This document shows, piece after piece, positions 40,802 to 49,117 of a DNA stretch of 64,000 bases (its first letter is position 1; every line of letters starts with the position of its first letter). A model generated the notes under the pieces. The model was not told the origin of the DNA, did no database searches, and saw only the letters and a program-made list of their open reading frames with translations. This DNA comes from Terriglobales bacterium. GTDB lineage: Bacteria; Acidobacteriota; Terriglobia; Terriglobales; Acidobacteriaceae. Where the stretch lies: assembly GCA_025936825.1 (NCBI GenBank), contig JAICSO010000001.1:1-64000 (forward strand), given 5' to 3'. Position numbers and translations under genes: made by a program.

Positions 40802-41695
40802 CTATCCCGCTGCCACCCTTTCCAATTTCAGGCGTATGTTCACGAAGTTGTACGGCGGCCACGGGCCAGTGTATTTGAACTTCAACCGCTGGCCATACTT
40901 CCGCGCAATCTTGTTCACCGCGCTATCGAACTCGCCTTCACGGTCGCGCTCGACCAGGAACGCGGCGTTCATGATCATCTTGTCGCCGATTGGCTGGTTA
41001 TCTCGCGAAGCCACGCACACGTTGCGAAGCGCTTCGTAAATCTCGCGCACATAGGTGATCGACCGTTCAGCCAGCGCTTTATCTATCATGCGGCCCAGCT
41101 GCATTCTCGCCAGATATGTAGATTGCAGGTGCTTGCGGATAATTTCCTGGTGGAATTGGCGAATCTCTTCGTCGTCCCGTTTGATGTCTTCGATGATCTG
41201 GTCGCGGTCCCAATTGACCTTGAGTCCAAACTCGAGCTTGCCGGCCATTTGATGAAGAACGTCCTTTAACGACGGATAGATACTCTTGAGTACCTCGCGG
41301 ATATCGTCATCCGTGCGGAAGACGGTGCCGAAGCTCATGGGAATGATGGTGTGGTTCTTCATCACCGTTTCGATCACATGCTCGTGCGCGAGCGCGTTCT
41401 CGCGCGTGGGATCGAAAATGTAAACCGAGGTGTTGCTCACGACCGCAGCGATGTCCTGATAGTTCACCGTGTAGACCAGTTCGCCGCTGCCGCCGATTCC
41501 GCTCTTGCCGAAAGTCACAGGCTCTTTCGCCTGCACAATGCCATAGACATAACGGCCACCTTCCCCCGGAGTAGATTGCGGTGGCGTAGCCGACTGCTCC
41601 ATACGAACGTGCACATCCTCTTTCGTCTTTGCCGCTTTGCGCGGTCTGGTTGCTGCCTTGGTGGCCATAGTTTTTGCCTTCGTTGATTTCTTCAA
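40802..41695 (-). CDS. Gas vesicle protein GvpF/GvpL, copy 1
   Basis: 298 residues. The first 45 residues are a Lys/Ala-rich basic extension (KKSTKAKTMATKAATRPRKAAK). Then the GvpL/F core: RYVYGIVQAKEPVTF, HEHVIETVMKNHTIIPMSFGTVFRTDDDIREVL, LEFGLKVNW, and the end motif LKFKYTGPWPPYNFVNIRLKLE. This is the most complete of the three copies. GvpF/L proteins act as vesicle nucleation factors and sometimes as minor shell parts. The basic tail is unusual. It starts 15 bp after the histidine kinase gene. Confidence 0.93.
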   Translation of the reverse strand: MKKSTKAKTMATKAATRPRKAAKTKEDVHVRMEQSATPPQSTPGEGGRYVYGIVQAKEPVTFGKSGIGGSGELVYTVNYQDIAAVVSNTSVYIFDPTRENALAHEHVIETVMKNHTIIPMSFGTVFRTDDDIREVLKSIYPSLKDVLHQMAGKLEFGLKVNWDRDQIIEDIKRDDEEIRQFHQEIIRKHLQSTYLARMQLGRMIDKALAERSITYVREIYEALRNVCVASRDNQPIGDKMIMNAAFLVERDREGEFDSAVNKIARKYGQRLKFKYTGPWPPYNFVNIRLKLERVAAG

Positions 41696-41710
41696 ATCAC
41701 GAGCTCCTCG

Positions 41711-43819
41711 TCAGGCGTGGGACACCGGAAACACCATTTTGAAGATTGTCCCCTTACCGACAACACTTCTTACCAAAATCTTACCGCTATGTCCTTCTAC
41801 GATGCCCTTTACGATCCATAACCCCAGTCCGGTACCTTTCTCTCCCTTGGTGCTGACGAAGGGTTCGAACATCGTGCTGCGAATTTCTTTTGGAATTCCG
41901 CTCCCGGTGTCCGCGACCAGGATCGTGATGTACCCAGAGGGCCCGCGCAGCGACTTGCGGTAACGGGTACGGATGGTTAGGGTCCCGCCATTTGCCATCG
42001 CGTCTTGCGCGTTGACAACAAGATTCGACAGCAGCTGCCGGAACTGGTCAGCGGAACCTTTCATGGGCGTGAGTTCCCCAAGTTGCTTGTCAACTTGCAC
42101 GCCGGTCTTGAGAAGTGGCCGGGAAAATAGCGTCAGAGTGTCCTCGATGATGCTGTTCAGATCGAAGGTACCGAGGTGGCCGGCATTGCGGTAAAGGCCA
42201 AGCATCTGGCGAACAATTCGCGTGACGCGATCGGTCTCGTTCTTTAAGGCTTCATAAATCGGCTGGGAAGCAGGATCAAGCCGATTGCGCAGCAGATAAA
42301 TGGCATTCTTGATCGCTTCCATGGGATTGTTGATCTCATGAGCGATGGTGCCCGCAAGTTTACCGGTAGCGGCGAACTTTTCCATCTCAAGCATGCGCCG
42401 CTCCATTTGGAGCTGCTCGAGGCGCTTCCACGTGGAGAAGTCGCGCAGAACGGTTACGGTGTACGCAACTTGGCCGCGGGCGTCGTAGATCTTGCCGGAG
42501 CGGGCGGCGTACTCGACTTCGCCTTTCGTGGTCGGATTGTACAGGTGAAGAGCTTTGTTCTGGCGATCGAGGAACGAGAAGGTAAATGCTGTGAGATAGG
42601 CGTCGAGTTTGGCCTCGTTTTTTACCACTTGCGGATCGCGAGACGCGGTGTCTCCCGAGCCGAAAAGCTCTTTAGCCAGCGGATCAAACAGCACGATCTT
42701 GGCAGCATTGTCGGCAACGACGATGGGATCGCCGACGTTCTCCACGACCAGGTTCAGGCGGTCGCGATCCTGGCGAACAACTTCCTCAGCTGCGCGCAGT
42801 TTCTCAAGATTGGCCCGAACTTCCTGGTCGGCGCGGCGCAGGTCGGTGACGTCGCGCATCACGGTGACCATGCCGGTACGGCTTTCGCTGACGTAAGTCG
42901 GAGCACAAACGGCTTCGAACAGAACTTCTTCGCCTTCCATCACGTCGACGAGCGTCAAGTCGCGGGAACTATCGGACGCGCTTACCACCATCGACGATAG
43001 CGCTGCCGAGAAGAGCAGATTGTTGAACTCCACAGCACGCCGACCGCCCTCGCTGATTCCCTCGGGCACGCGGAAGAACCGCTCGGCGGCACGGTTCTGG
43101 ATGATCACGCGATGCTGGTTGTCGGTAAGGATCACCGGGTCCGCCATGCTTTCCATGACGGTGGTCATGCGGGAGATGGTCATTTCCATATCTCGCATGC
43201 GGTTGTAGTAATGTTCGACCTTGAACAGCCGCGAAAGATGCCGGTTCGCCCGATCCACGAGGTTGCGGAACTGACGCAACTGAGTCTGATTCGGGGAACG
43301 CCCAAGTTGTCCTACAACCATGCTGATGTAGGAACGCATGCCACATGCCGAGCAAACCTGCTGCTGAATTTGCAGTTTGCGCTTGGGATCAGCATTCTGA
43401 ACCGCCAGGCAGTCACTGCGGCGCTCACGTTCCGCCTCCCAGCAGCGGCTGGGGCTGCGGTAAATCATGGGATGCGCGTAGATAGAACCGGCTTTCGGCT
43501 TTCCATCGGGGAGGAGGACAGGCTGCAAGTTTACCAGCGCAGAGACCAGCGGATCCTCGCTGGCCCAAAGCGATGTTTCAAAACTCTTGAGGGCTTCCGA
43601 ATCGAAATTTAGGGAGGCGGCAGTTTTGATCTCGCCGCTATCGAAATCGACTTCGAGCACAGCAGCGCGCGGGAAGCCCAGGAAGACGATCTCCTCCAGG
43701 AGGATGGGGAAGATTTCTTCCGGGCGTTCGGCCGCAATAAGACGCAGGGCTGCCGACTCATTCGACGACCGCTGGTCCATGAAGCGCTCGCGTCTGGGTT
43801 TCAACACAGGGCTCGCCAT
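41711..43819 (-). CDS. PAS-type sensor histidine kinase with an N-terminal cysteine cluster
   Basis: 702 residues, no membrane span. Residues 20-175 look GAF-like and hold four cysteines, C126-x10-C137-x18-C156-x2-C159, a pattern suited to a metal, Fe-S or thiol switch. Two PAS domains follow (about 220-330 and 350-470), each after a coiled segment. The kinase core has the H-box GTIAHEINNPMEAI (His494), N-box NLVVNAQDAM and G-boxes DTGSGIP and GTGLGLWIV. It is embedded in the gas-vesicle cluster on the same strand, between gvpA and gvpF/L, so it likely senses a redox or oxygen cue that controls vesicle production. Cognate regulators may be those at 39.8 and 48.6 kb. Confidence 0.92.
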   Translation of the reverse strand: MASPVLKPRRERFMDQRSSNESAALRLIAAERPEEIFPILLEEIVFLGFPRAAVLEVDFDSGEIKTAASLNFDSEALKSFETSLWASEDPLVSALVNLQPVLLPDGKPKAGSIYAHPMIYRSPSRCWEAERERRSDCLAVQNADPKRKLQIQQQVCSACGMRSYISMVVGQLGRSPNQTQLRQFRNLVDRANRHLSRLFKVEHYYNRMRDMEMTISRMTTVMESMADPVILTDNQHRVIIQNRAAERFFRVPEGISEGGRRAVEFNNLLFSAALSSMVVSASDSSRDLTLVDVMEGEEVLFEAVCAPTYVSESRTGMVTVMRDVTDLRRADQEVRANLEKLRAAEEVVRQDRDRLNLVVENVGDPIVVADNAAKIVLFDPLAKELFGSGDTASRDPQVVKNEAKLDAYLTAFTFSFLDRQNKALHLYNPTTKGEVEYAARSGKIYDARGQVAYTVTVLRDFSTWKRLEQLQMERRMLEMEKFAATGKLAGTIAHEINNPMEAIKNAIYLLRNRLDPASQPIYEALKNETDRVTRIVRQMLGLYRNAGHLGTFDLNSIIEDTLTLFSRPLLKTGVQVDKQLGELTPMKGSADQFRQLLSNLVVNAQDAMANGGTLTIRTRYRKSLRGPSGYITILVADTGSGIPKEIRSTMFEPFVSTKGEKGTGLGLWIVKGIVEGHSGKILVRSVVGKGTIFKMVFPVSHA

Positions 43820-43849
43820 ACTACCAAGTTCCTTCGAAACGTTTGGCGC

Positions 43850-44158
43850 TTATCCCCTGCGCGCTGCCGCTCGCCGGACTGCCGGCGCACGCGCAACCCT
43901 ACGCGTTGTTTCAACTTCGACTTCTGGCAATTCCTCCCCCGCCAACTGCGGACGGGAAACCAGGCCAGTCAATCCCACCGCATCCGCGTACTTTAGGTAA
44001 GTGTCGATGGACGCCACCACCACGCGGGCTTCGACCGTGATCAGGTCAATACCGACGAGAGAGATGCGGACCCACGCATCGATAACAATGCCCTTGTCGA
44101 GTACCCGATCGAGAACGTCAATAAGGCTCGAACCGCCCGAAACTCGTTCGACCGCCAT
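43850..44158 (-). CDS. gvpA: Gas vesicle main shell protein GvpA
   Basis: 102 residues. The first 65 are the GvpA fold: [53 protein letters not shown], the two helices and beta-hairpin that form the ribs. The C-terminal 35 residues ([26 protein letters not shown]) are a basic tail not found in minimal GvpA. This copy is the closest of three to the structural GvpA. It starts 29 bp after the gvpJ-like gene. Confidence 0.93.
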   Translation of the reverse strand: MAVERVSGGSSLIDVLDRVLDKGIVIDAWVRISLVGIDLITVEARVVVASIDTYLKYADAVGLTGLVSRPQLAGEELPEVEVETTRRVARAPAVRRAAARRG

Positions 44159-44187
44159 GTGAAAATCTCCTCCTGTTTTTCAACCCT

Positions 44188-44496
44188 TTATCGGGGCCGC
44201 CGCACGCGAGTTGCTTTAGCGCCGGGTACACGCCGGGGGCCGGGGGAAGCCTTTGCCGCCAAAGCAGGAACAACGGGAGCCTGCATCGTTAAGTGTGGAT
44301 CATATTTCCACCAATTCAATCCAATCTGCTCGGCTTTATCCACCGAACAGACGAGCAGACGGATCCGAATGGTAAGAAGTTCCACGTTGGCCAGCGATAC
44401 ACGGACATCCCCCGCGATCACTAGACCTTTATCCAGAACCCTATCAAGAATATCGACTAGGTTTGTTGTCCCAGAAACTGTAGGAACTCGGTCCAT
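44188..44496 (-). CDS. Gas vesicle GvpA-family protein (GvpJ-like)
   Basis: 102 residues. Core [56 protein letters not shown]; the GLNWW end and the changed helix favour a minor shell or nucleating member (GvpJ type) over GvpA. A proline/arginine-rich tail follows. The 172-bp upstream gap contains a perfect TTGACA on the minus strand near 44580, so the shell genes gvpJ-gvpA may have their own promoter, although no good -10 follows. Confidence 0.85.
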   Translation of the reverse strand: MDRVPTVSGTTNLVDILDRVLDKGLVIAGDVRVSLANVELLTIRIRLLVCSVDKAEQIGLNWWKYDPHLTMQAPVVPALAAKASPGPRRVPGAKATRVRRPR

Positions 44497-44668
44497 CGGC
44501 TGTCTTTCTGCTGCATGATTGAACGTGAATTTTTCCCGTTCTGCGGGCCTGATGCTAATTGCTGCACGCGCTTCATGTCAACGTAAAAGCCGGACAGTCG
44601 CGGAGATAGGCCTTACAGACTTCGCCGTGTTTGAGATTCAGAGCTGCAGGACGGCGTTGCTTGAAGCT

Positions 44669-45022
44669 TCACTTTTCTAACAAATTCCCCAGCGGACCCA
44701 AATCGAGGTTGAGATCGGCAGGCTTTAGGCCGAAGTGATCGGCCAATTCGTGGATCTTTGATTCGAGCTTCATCAAGGCCTCACCCATCTCTTCCACCTG
44801 CTGGTCGCTGAGAGAGCCGCCCTGCATACGGCGGATGGCCTGTCGTTCAAGAAGCTGACGGATCATTTCGATTAAGCCCAAGACCAGTTTGGCTAAGCCC
44901 TGCTCAATGTTCTCTGGCGAACAATCGATGCGGGAGGTGGAGGAGGGACTCAGGGGTTTTTCGTTATCGGCCGCGTTTCCATTTTGGCCACTCGGGGTCT
45001 CGAGATGTGAATCTTCTTGCAT
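44669..45022 (-). CDS. gvpK: Gas vesicle protein GvpK
   Basis: 117 residues. The conserved GvpK block is complete: ENIEQGLAKLVLGLIEMIRQLLERQAIRRMQGGSLSDQQVEEMGEALMKLESKIHELADHFGLKPADLNLDLGPLGNLL. An N-terminal 30-residue linker is Ser/Asn-rich. GvpK is an essential accessory protein of unknown biochemical activity. Its ATG directly follows the TGA of the upstream GvpF/L gene. Confidence 0.95.
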   Translation of the reverse strand: MQEDSHLETPSGQNGNAADNEKPLSPSSTSRIDCSPENIEQGLAKLVLGLIEMIRQLLERQAIRRMQGGSLSDQQVEEMGEALMKLESKIHELADHFGLKPADLNLDLGPLGNLLEK

Positions 45023-45670
45023 TCAGCGTTGCTTCAGCTCAACAAATTCCGTCACCGGCCAGGGGCCGGAGACGCGGACGCTAGTTTTCGTTGGCACCGC
45101 AAGTTTCTTGAGTCTCTCATGAAACGCGGATACAGAGGCACGGTCTACAAGACCATACAGCTTGAGACGGTGCGACGCCGGCCGATCACGCCACGACTGC
45201 ACGGTTTCGCCCGCGAGCTCCTGAATGTGTTTCACGACCGCATGAAGCTCGTCCGATTGCCTTTGCCGGGCACGCAGGTATTCTGCGCCGGAAGACGCCC
45301 CAGCAAAAGTGGGTTCGGGTTGAGCAATGGAAACATCCATCTGCACCGAGTTTTCGAATCTTTTTAATTGGGCTGAATACTCGGCCACGTTATCGCGAAG
45401 ATGCGAAGTGAGCTCATCCTCGTCCCGCATGAGCGTCGGAAACCGAAATGGGACAATTGCGTGCGAAGCAAATTCGCGATGCAACACATTATGAAATTCC
45501 CGTGCTGATTGCTTGAGGGGTGCTCCTGTCCAACTCTCGGCGGAAGTGTTCTGGGAAAACAAGGCGTGAATATCGGACTGCTTGCAGTGAAGCACGGGAA
45601 GGCCTCCGACTCCTGGACCAGAATCGATCGAAGCCGGTTTCTCGGTGACACAGTAAAGAAGGATAGACAT
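45023..45670 (-). CDS. Gas vesicle protein GvpF/GvpL, copy 2
   Basis: 215 residues. Shortest copy: MSILLYCVTEKPA, EFHNVLHREFASHAIVPFRFPTLMRDEDELTSHL, YLRARQRQSDELHAVVKHIQELA, and the end VSGPWPVTEFVEL. The first helix-turn-helix region is reduced. Adjacent to gvpK (stop and start abut) and 2 bp after the GvpS-like gene, so a tight co-translated block. Confidence 0.88.
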   Translation of the reverse strand: MSILLYCVTEKPASIDSGPGVGGLPVLHCKQSDIHALFSQNTSAESWTGAPLKQSAREFHNVLHREFASHAIVPFRFPTLMRDEDELTSHLRDNVAEYSAQLKRFENSVQMDVSIAQPEPTFAGASSGAEYLRARQRQSDELHAVVKHIQELAGETVQSWRDRPASHRLKLYGLVDRASVSAFHERLKKLAVPTKTSVRVSGPWPVTEFVELKQR

Positions 45671-45672
45671 CG

Positions 45673-45906
45673 TCAGGACGCTTCGTCTGAAAGACCCGAA
45701 GTCGCATTCATGTGGCGCATGGCGGTTTCGATCGAAGTAAGGATCACATCGAGGCCGATATAGACGAGATCGACGCCCGCGAGTGAAAGCACCAGATTGC
45801 CACGGACAATGACTCCTTGATTCAGCACATGATCGAGAATGTCTACGAGCGAGAGTTGATCATTTTCGTTGGTGTCGGCGAAAACCACGGTCCCGGGGGT
45901 GCTCAT
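45673..45906 (-). CDS. Gas vesicle GvpA-family protein (GvpS/M-like)
   Basis: 77 residues from the ATG at 45906 (MSTPGTVVFADTNENDQ). Core QLSLVDILDHVLNQGVIVRGNLVLSLAGVDLVYIGLDVILTSIETAMRHM; the VDLVYIGL strand is typical of the GvpS/M group of minor shell proteins. Its start overlaps the stop of the gvpF gene by 4 bp (ATGA), so coupled translation. Confidence 0.87.
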   Translation of the reverse strand: MSTPGTVVFADTNENDQLSLVDILDHVLNQGVIVRGNLVLSLAGVDLVYIGLDVILTSIETAMRHMNATSGLSDEAS

Positions 45907-46667
45907 TGCGGTTTGGAATCCTGTGACACGAAAGAGTAGGGTGGCCAGGGGCCAGTGCATTCGATGCGGCGGGTCTCCGCCCATTCGCGCGAAAATTTCT
46001 TGAGCGCCGTTTCAAGGCGCTGGCGATTTGCCCGCTTTATTAGCAACGAGGTCTGAAAAAGCAACCCCCGCTGACCGCTGCTGATGCGGCCGGCGGGAGC
46101 GCTTTCCTCGGCAATGTCACTCAGCGCGCCCTCAAAGTGCTTGAGTTCTTCCGCGGGGATTTGTGCCGGTTGCTTTTTCGGCAGCAGGGCGGCTTTGGCC
46201 ATCAGGTATTCCTTCCCGCTGCTGACTTTGGGAACGGGGTTAGGCGTCGGCGCGCTCTCAAAGATCTTGATACCCCACTCGTCCGCGTCTTTCACGCGCT
46301 TGAAGTCTCTCGAGATCTGTTTCAAATGTTTTTGGATGTGGTCGGCGAGGGAACGCTCATCGCGGAACACCGTACCAAATCTCGCCGGAAGAATATCCGA
46401 GTGCTGCGAGATAGCTTGGATTGCACGTTGATGAGCGACGCTCGCAGTGGCCAGCCAGTCGAGGTTCTCCATGTTCTTGGCTAGCGAGTTTTCAAACTCC
46501 TCAGCAGAGACGCGGCTGACCCAGCAGGTGACTCCCTCGGATCCGATCGCCTCAACTGCACTTTGCAGGTCGACTCCAACTTGCACAATCGGCGTCGCGG
46601 GTCGTAACTGCGTCACCCCGTACAGGTACAAGACGCGTCGCTCTGTTGAATTCAGGCGAGTTCCCAT
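45903..46667 (-). CDS. Gas vesicle protein GvpF/GvpL, copy 3
   Basis: 254 residues. VLYLYGVTQLRP, VAHQRAIQAISQHSDILPARFGTVFRDERSLADHIQKHL, WGIKIFES, GKEYLMAKAAL, LLIKRANRQRLETALKKFSREWAETRRIECTGPWPPYSF: all GvpF/L landmarks present. It overlaps the end of the ArsA/Get3-like ATPase by 16 bp and the GvpS-like gene by 4 bp. Confidence 0.93.
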   Translation of the reverse strand: MGTRLNSTERRVLYLYGVTQLRPATPIVQVGVDLQSAVEAIGSEGVTCWVSRVSAEEFENSLAKNMENLDWLATASVAHQRAIQAISQHSDILPARFGTVFRDERSLADHIQKHLKQISRDFKRVKDADEWGIKIFESAPTPNPVPKVSSGKEYLMAKAALLPKKQPAQIPAEELKHFEGALSDIAEESAPAGRISSGQRGLLFQTSLLIKRANRQRLETALKKFSREWAETRRIECTGPWPPYSFVSQDSKPQ

Positions 46668-48598
46668 AATTCTTTTGTAATCTCGCGTAACCCGCGTTTA
46701 CCTGCCGGTCCCGACTCGAACGCCGGAATTGTGTATACGGTGCTAACTCCAAGCCTCTTCTTTAAGCCAGATAGCACTCGCATCTGCCACACGGCGGTCT
46801 CGCGACATCGCGCACATGATTTCCTACTCAACCTCTTGTCCGGAAACAGGCCCGACTTTGCTACACGGTTAGTGAACACCGCGTCAGGGTTGATTCCCAG
46901 CTCACGCACTTCCCGCAGCAATCGCTCGGTTTCGCGGTCTGGTAACGGCTCCGGCAACATCACCGCATACACCGCTACGCCGGAACTCTTGAGCGAGTGC
47001 GAGAATTCGCGCGCCTTCACTTCCAACTCGGCAATCTTCACCGCAGCCTCGCGGGCCAGCGCCAGTTTACGGTGCGATGCCAGGCTTTTCAACAGCAGGC
47101 GCGCCCAGACCAGAATCCGCTCTGGTGTGCGCAGGAGTTCAAGGGCATGGCCGGTTGGAGCCATGTCGATAATCACTTTGCAGGTGCCAGGCTGGGACAT
47201 TTCAATAATGCGGAAGATCGCGAGCACCTCATCGAGCCCCGGCGGAACAATTTCGAGCAACTCAGAGAACAGACGCCGCTCGTAGGAGAGATCAACTCGA
47301 ACACCTGAGTGCCGGACAGAAGTCGCAGCGTCAATTTCGGAGCGCATCTCCCCGACCCAGCTTTTGTACAGCGCAATCGAATCCAGTTCCGAAGCTTGGA
47401 AACCACGGTCGCCGAGCACAGAACGAGGTTTATCTCCGACCTCAGATTGGAAAACGTCATCAAGCGAGGGGGCAGGATCGACAGAGCAGATTTCGATTTG
47501 GTTGGCGGAAGTCTGCCGTGAATGAAAGCCGAGCGCCGCTGAAATGGTGGTTTTCCCGACTCCGCCTTTTCCTAGAACGAACGTGAGCGGGGCGTGGAGT
47601 GTGGGCCATTCTGTGGGCTCGATCGCTGCGGCCCGAACATTCGCAGAAGCCTTGGGCGAATGCCACTTCACGGTTTTCTTCCCGAAGATGGAGTCGCCAA
47701 ACTTCTTAAGTTCCTGCGCGCCTAGAATTGGGAAGCCGGGATCTTCGGCAAGGTAAAAATCAGCTTTCTTGTAGTCCTTCGCGAGTCGCCGCTGAGCCGA
47801 TGCACTGGACTTGATTTTTGTCGCACACCAGCCGCAACCGCCAGAACTTCGAATGACGCGATTCAAAACTACGCCGGTAAGCTGGAGCGGCGGATTAACC
47901 TCCTGCATCTCGCGGATGCAACGCACTGACTCATTGAGCGCGAACTCTTCTGGCGTAGTTACCAGGAACAGCCGGGCCGATGCAAAGGCCTTTCTGATTT
48001 GCTGCAACTTTTCGCGCCATTCAGCGATGAATCCGCGCGTTTGCCGCCGAACACTTCCGCCAAAGTGCTGAGCCAGCACTCGGTCACGCTCAGCCGCGAG
48101 TTCAAGGAAGTTGAGCAGTCTCGCAAACTGCTCCGGTAAACCGAAGAGTCTTAGCGTGTGTCCGAAGGGTGCTGTGTCGACAACGATATTCGAGTACTTG
48201 CCACAGTCGATCGCCTCCTGAATCGCCAGAAGCGCTCCCATTTCTGACATTCCGGGCAGAGCAGTGTCGAGCAATGAGGAGATCTCATCTGCGGTGAACA
48301 AGGAGCCACGCTCAACTGCTTCTATGAGTTCGTCTCTGTGCTGGTCGATGAAGGAGCGAAAGATATGTTCAGAGTCGATCTCCCAAGCAGTGAAGTTGCG
48401 GCGTGCGCCAACAGGAATCTGCTTGGGCGAACTTCCAATTCGCAATTCGAAGAGGTCCGATAATGAATGCGCGGGGTCGGTGGAAACCAGAAGCACGCGC
48501 TCGCGCGGCTGCCGCGCCGCCAGGCGGACAGCATACGCCGACGACACCGTCGTCTTGCCCACGCCGCCTTTTCCTACAAAGAATGCGAGTTCGGGCAC
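46652..48598 (-). CDS. Double-headed ArsA/Get3-like ATPase in the gas-vesicle locus
   Basis: 648 residues formed of two homologous halves. Half 1: deviant Walker A GKGGVGKTT (9-17), switch I DPAHSLSDLF (41-50), switch II DTAPFGHTLRL (141-151), then CGWC (255-258). Half 2: GKGGVGKTT (343-351), DPAPSLDDVF (374-383), DMAPTGHALELL (478-489), CARC (595-598). The two CxxC motifs are at equivalent positions, as in the zinc-binding CxxC of Get3 dimers, so the fused halves may form a pseudo-dimer. The arsenite-binding cysteines of ArsA are not visible. It is second in the gvp strand, overlapping gvpF, and 35 kb from the ars genes. Likely an ATP-driven chaperone for hydrophobic shell proteins (inference). 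Confidence 0.88.
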   Translation of the reverse strand: MPELAFFVGKGGVGKTTVSSAYAVRLAARQPRERVLLVSTDPAHSLSDLFELRIGSSPKQIPVGARRNFTAWEIDSEHIFRSFIDQHRDELIEAVERGSLFTADEISSLLDTALPGMSEMGALLAIQEAIDCGKYSNIVVDTAPFGHTLRLFGLPEQFARLLNFLELAAERDRVLAQHFGGSVRRQTRGFIAEWREKLQQIRKAFASARLFLVTTPEEFALNESVRCIREMQEVNPPLQLTGVVLNRVIRSSGGCGWCATKIKSSASAQRRLAKDYKKADFYLAEDPGFPILGAQELKKFGDSIFGKKTVKWHSPKASANVRAAAIEPTEWPTLHAPLTFVLGKGGVGKTTISAALGFHSRQTSANQIEICSVDPAPSLDDVFQSEVGDKPRSVLGDRGFQASELDSIALYKSWVGEMRSEIDAATSVRHSGVRVDLSYERRLFSELLEIVPPGLDEVLAIFRIIEMSQPGTCKVIIDMAPTGHALELLRTPERILVWARLLLKSLASHRKLALAREAAVKIAELEVKAREFSHSLKSSGVAVYAVMLPEPLPDRETERLLREVRELGINPDAVFTNRVAKSGLFPDKRLSRKSCARCRETAVWQMRVLSGLKKRLGVSTVYTIPAFESGPAGKRGLREITKELWELA

Positions 48599-48624
48599 AG
48601 GAGGGATTGTAAAGCTGCAAACGC

Positions 48625-49005
48625 TTAGGCGCGGGACATGCGCGACTTCAGCAACTCATCCAGACGGGCCAGGAGATACTGGGGATCTTCCTCGCCCTTG
48701 CGAATCCAAATGTCGGCAATGCCAAGGCTTTCGTCGAGCAGTTCACCATAAGCAGAGAGGATGATGATGGGCACTGCGGGGTTCAGCTTGCGCAGTTCAC
48801 GTGCCACTTGCATGCCGTTCATGTCGGCCATCCAGTAGTCGAGCACTACTGCACTGACCGGTCCCGACTTGAAGGCTTGAATTCCCAGCGCACCAGACTT
48901 GGCGGTAAGTACTTTGTAACCTGCTGACTCCAATACCGTTTGCCGCAGCTGCAAGGCAGTCTGCTCGTCATCAATACAGAGGACAGTGGCGGTCTCTTTT
49001 TCCAT
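48625..49005 (-). CDS. Response regulator receiver protein, first gene of the gas-vesicle strand
   Basis: 126 residues, receiver only: TATVLCIDDEQTALQLRQTVLESAGYKVLTA, phosphorylation Asp in AVVLDYWMADMNG, IIILSAYGE with Ser in place of Thr, then a changed Lys region (IWIRKGEEDPQYL). No DNA-binding part. The ATG at 49005 (MEKETATVL) is chosen over the extension to 49050. It likely relays the signal of the local histidine kinase. It lies 26 bp before the ATPase start. Confidence 0.9.
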   Translation of the reverse strand: MEKETATVLCIDDEQTALQLRQTVLESAGYKVLTAKSGALGIQAFKSGPVSAVVLDYWMADMNGMQVARELRKLNPAVPIIILSAYGELLDESLGIADIWIRKGEEDPQYLLARLDELLKSRMSRA

Positions 49006-49080
49006 TACAGTGGCGAGCACGGGCGTTCCCACGGTGCGGACCCAGTCCATCCAGATTCTTACAGACGCTTTGTCTGATTC

Positions 49081-49100
49081 AATACAGTGATTCCTGTATT
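49081..49100. promoter_or_regulatory. 20-bp palindrome upstream of the gas-vesicle strand
   Basis: AATACAG-TGATTC-CTGTATT has perfect 7-bp arms, with TCTGA words on both flanks (49072-49076 and beyond). It lies 76-95 bp before the response-regulator start and after the lacI-type gene stop. No T-run on either strand, so more like an operator than a terminator. Confidence 0.5.
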
Positions 49101-49117
49101 AGTCTGAGCACGCAGTC

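Noticed and set aside
42423-42440. CTTCCACGTGGAGA as a possible fourth parS
   Set aside because: Lies inside the histidine kinase coding region and only the central 10 bases match; both outer arms differ from the consensus.
46652-48598. Calling the ATPase arsA of the arsenic operon
   Set aside because: It is about 35 kb from arsR-acr3, on the opposite strand, overlaps gvpF, and shows no ArsA-specific arsenic cysteines; Acr3 does not need ArsA.
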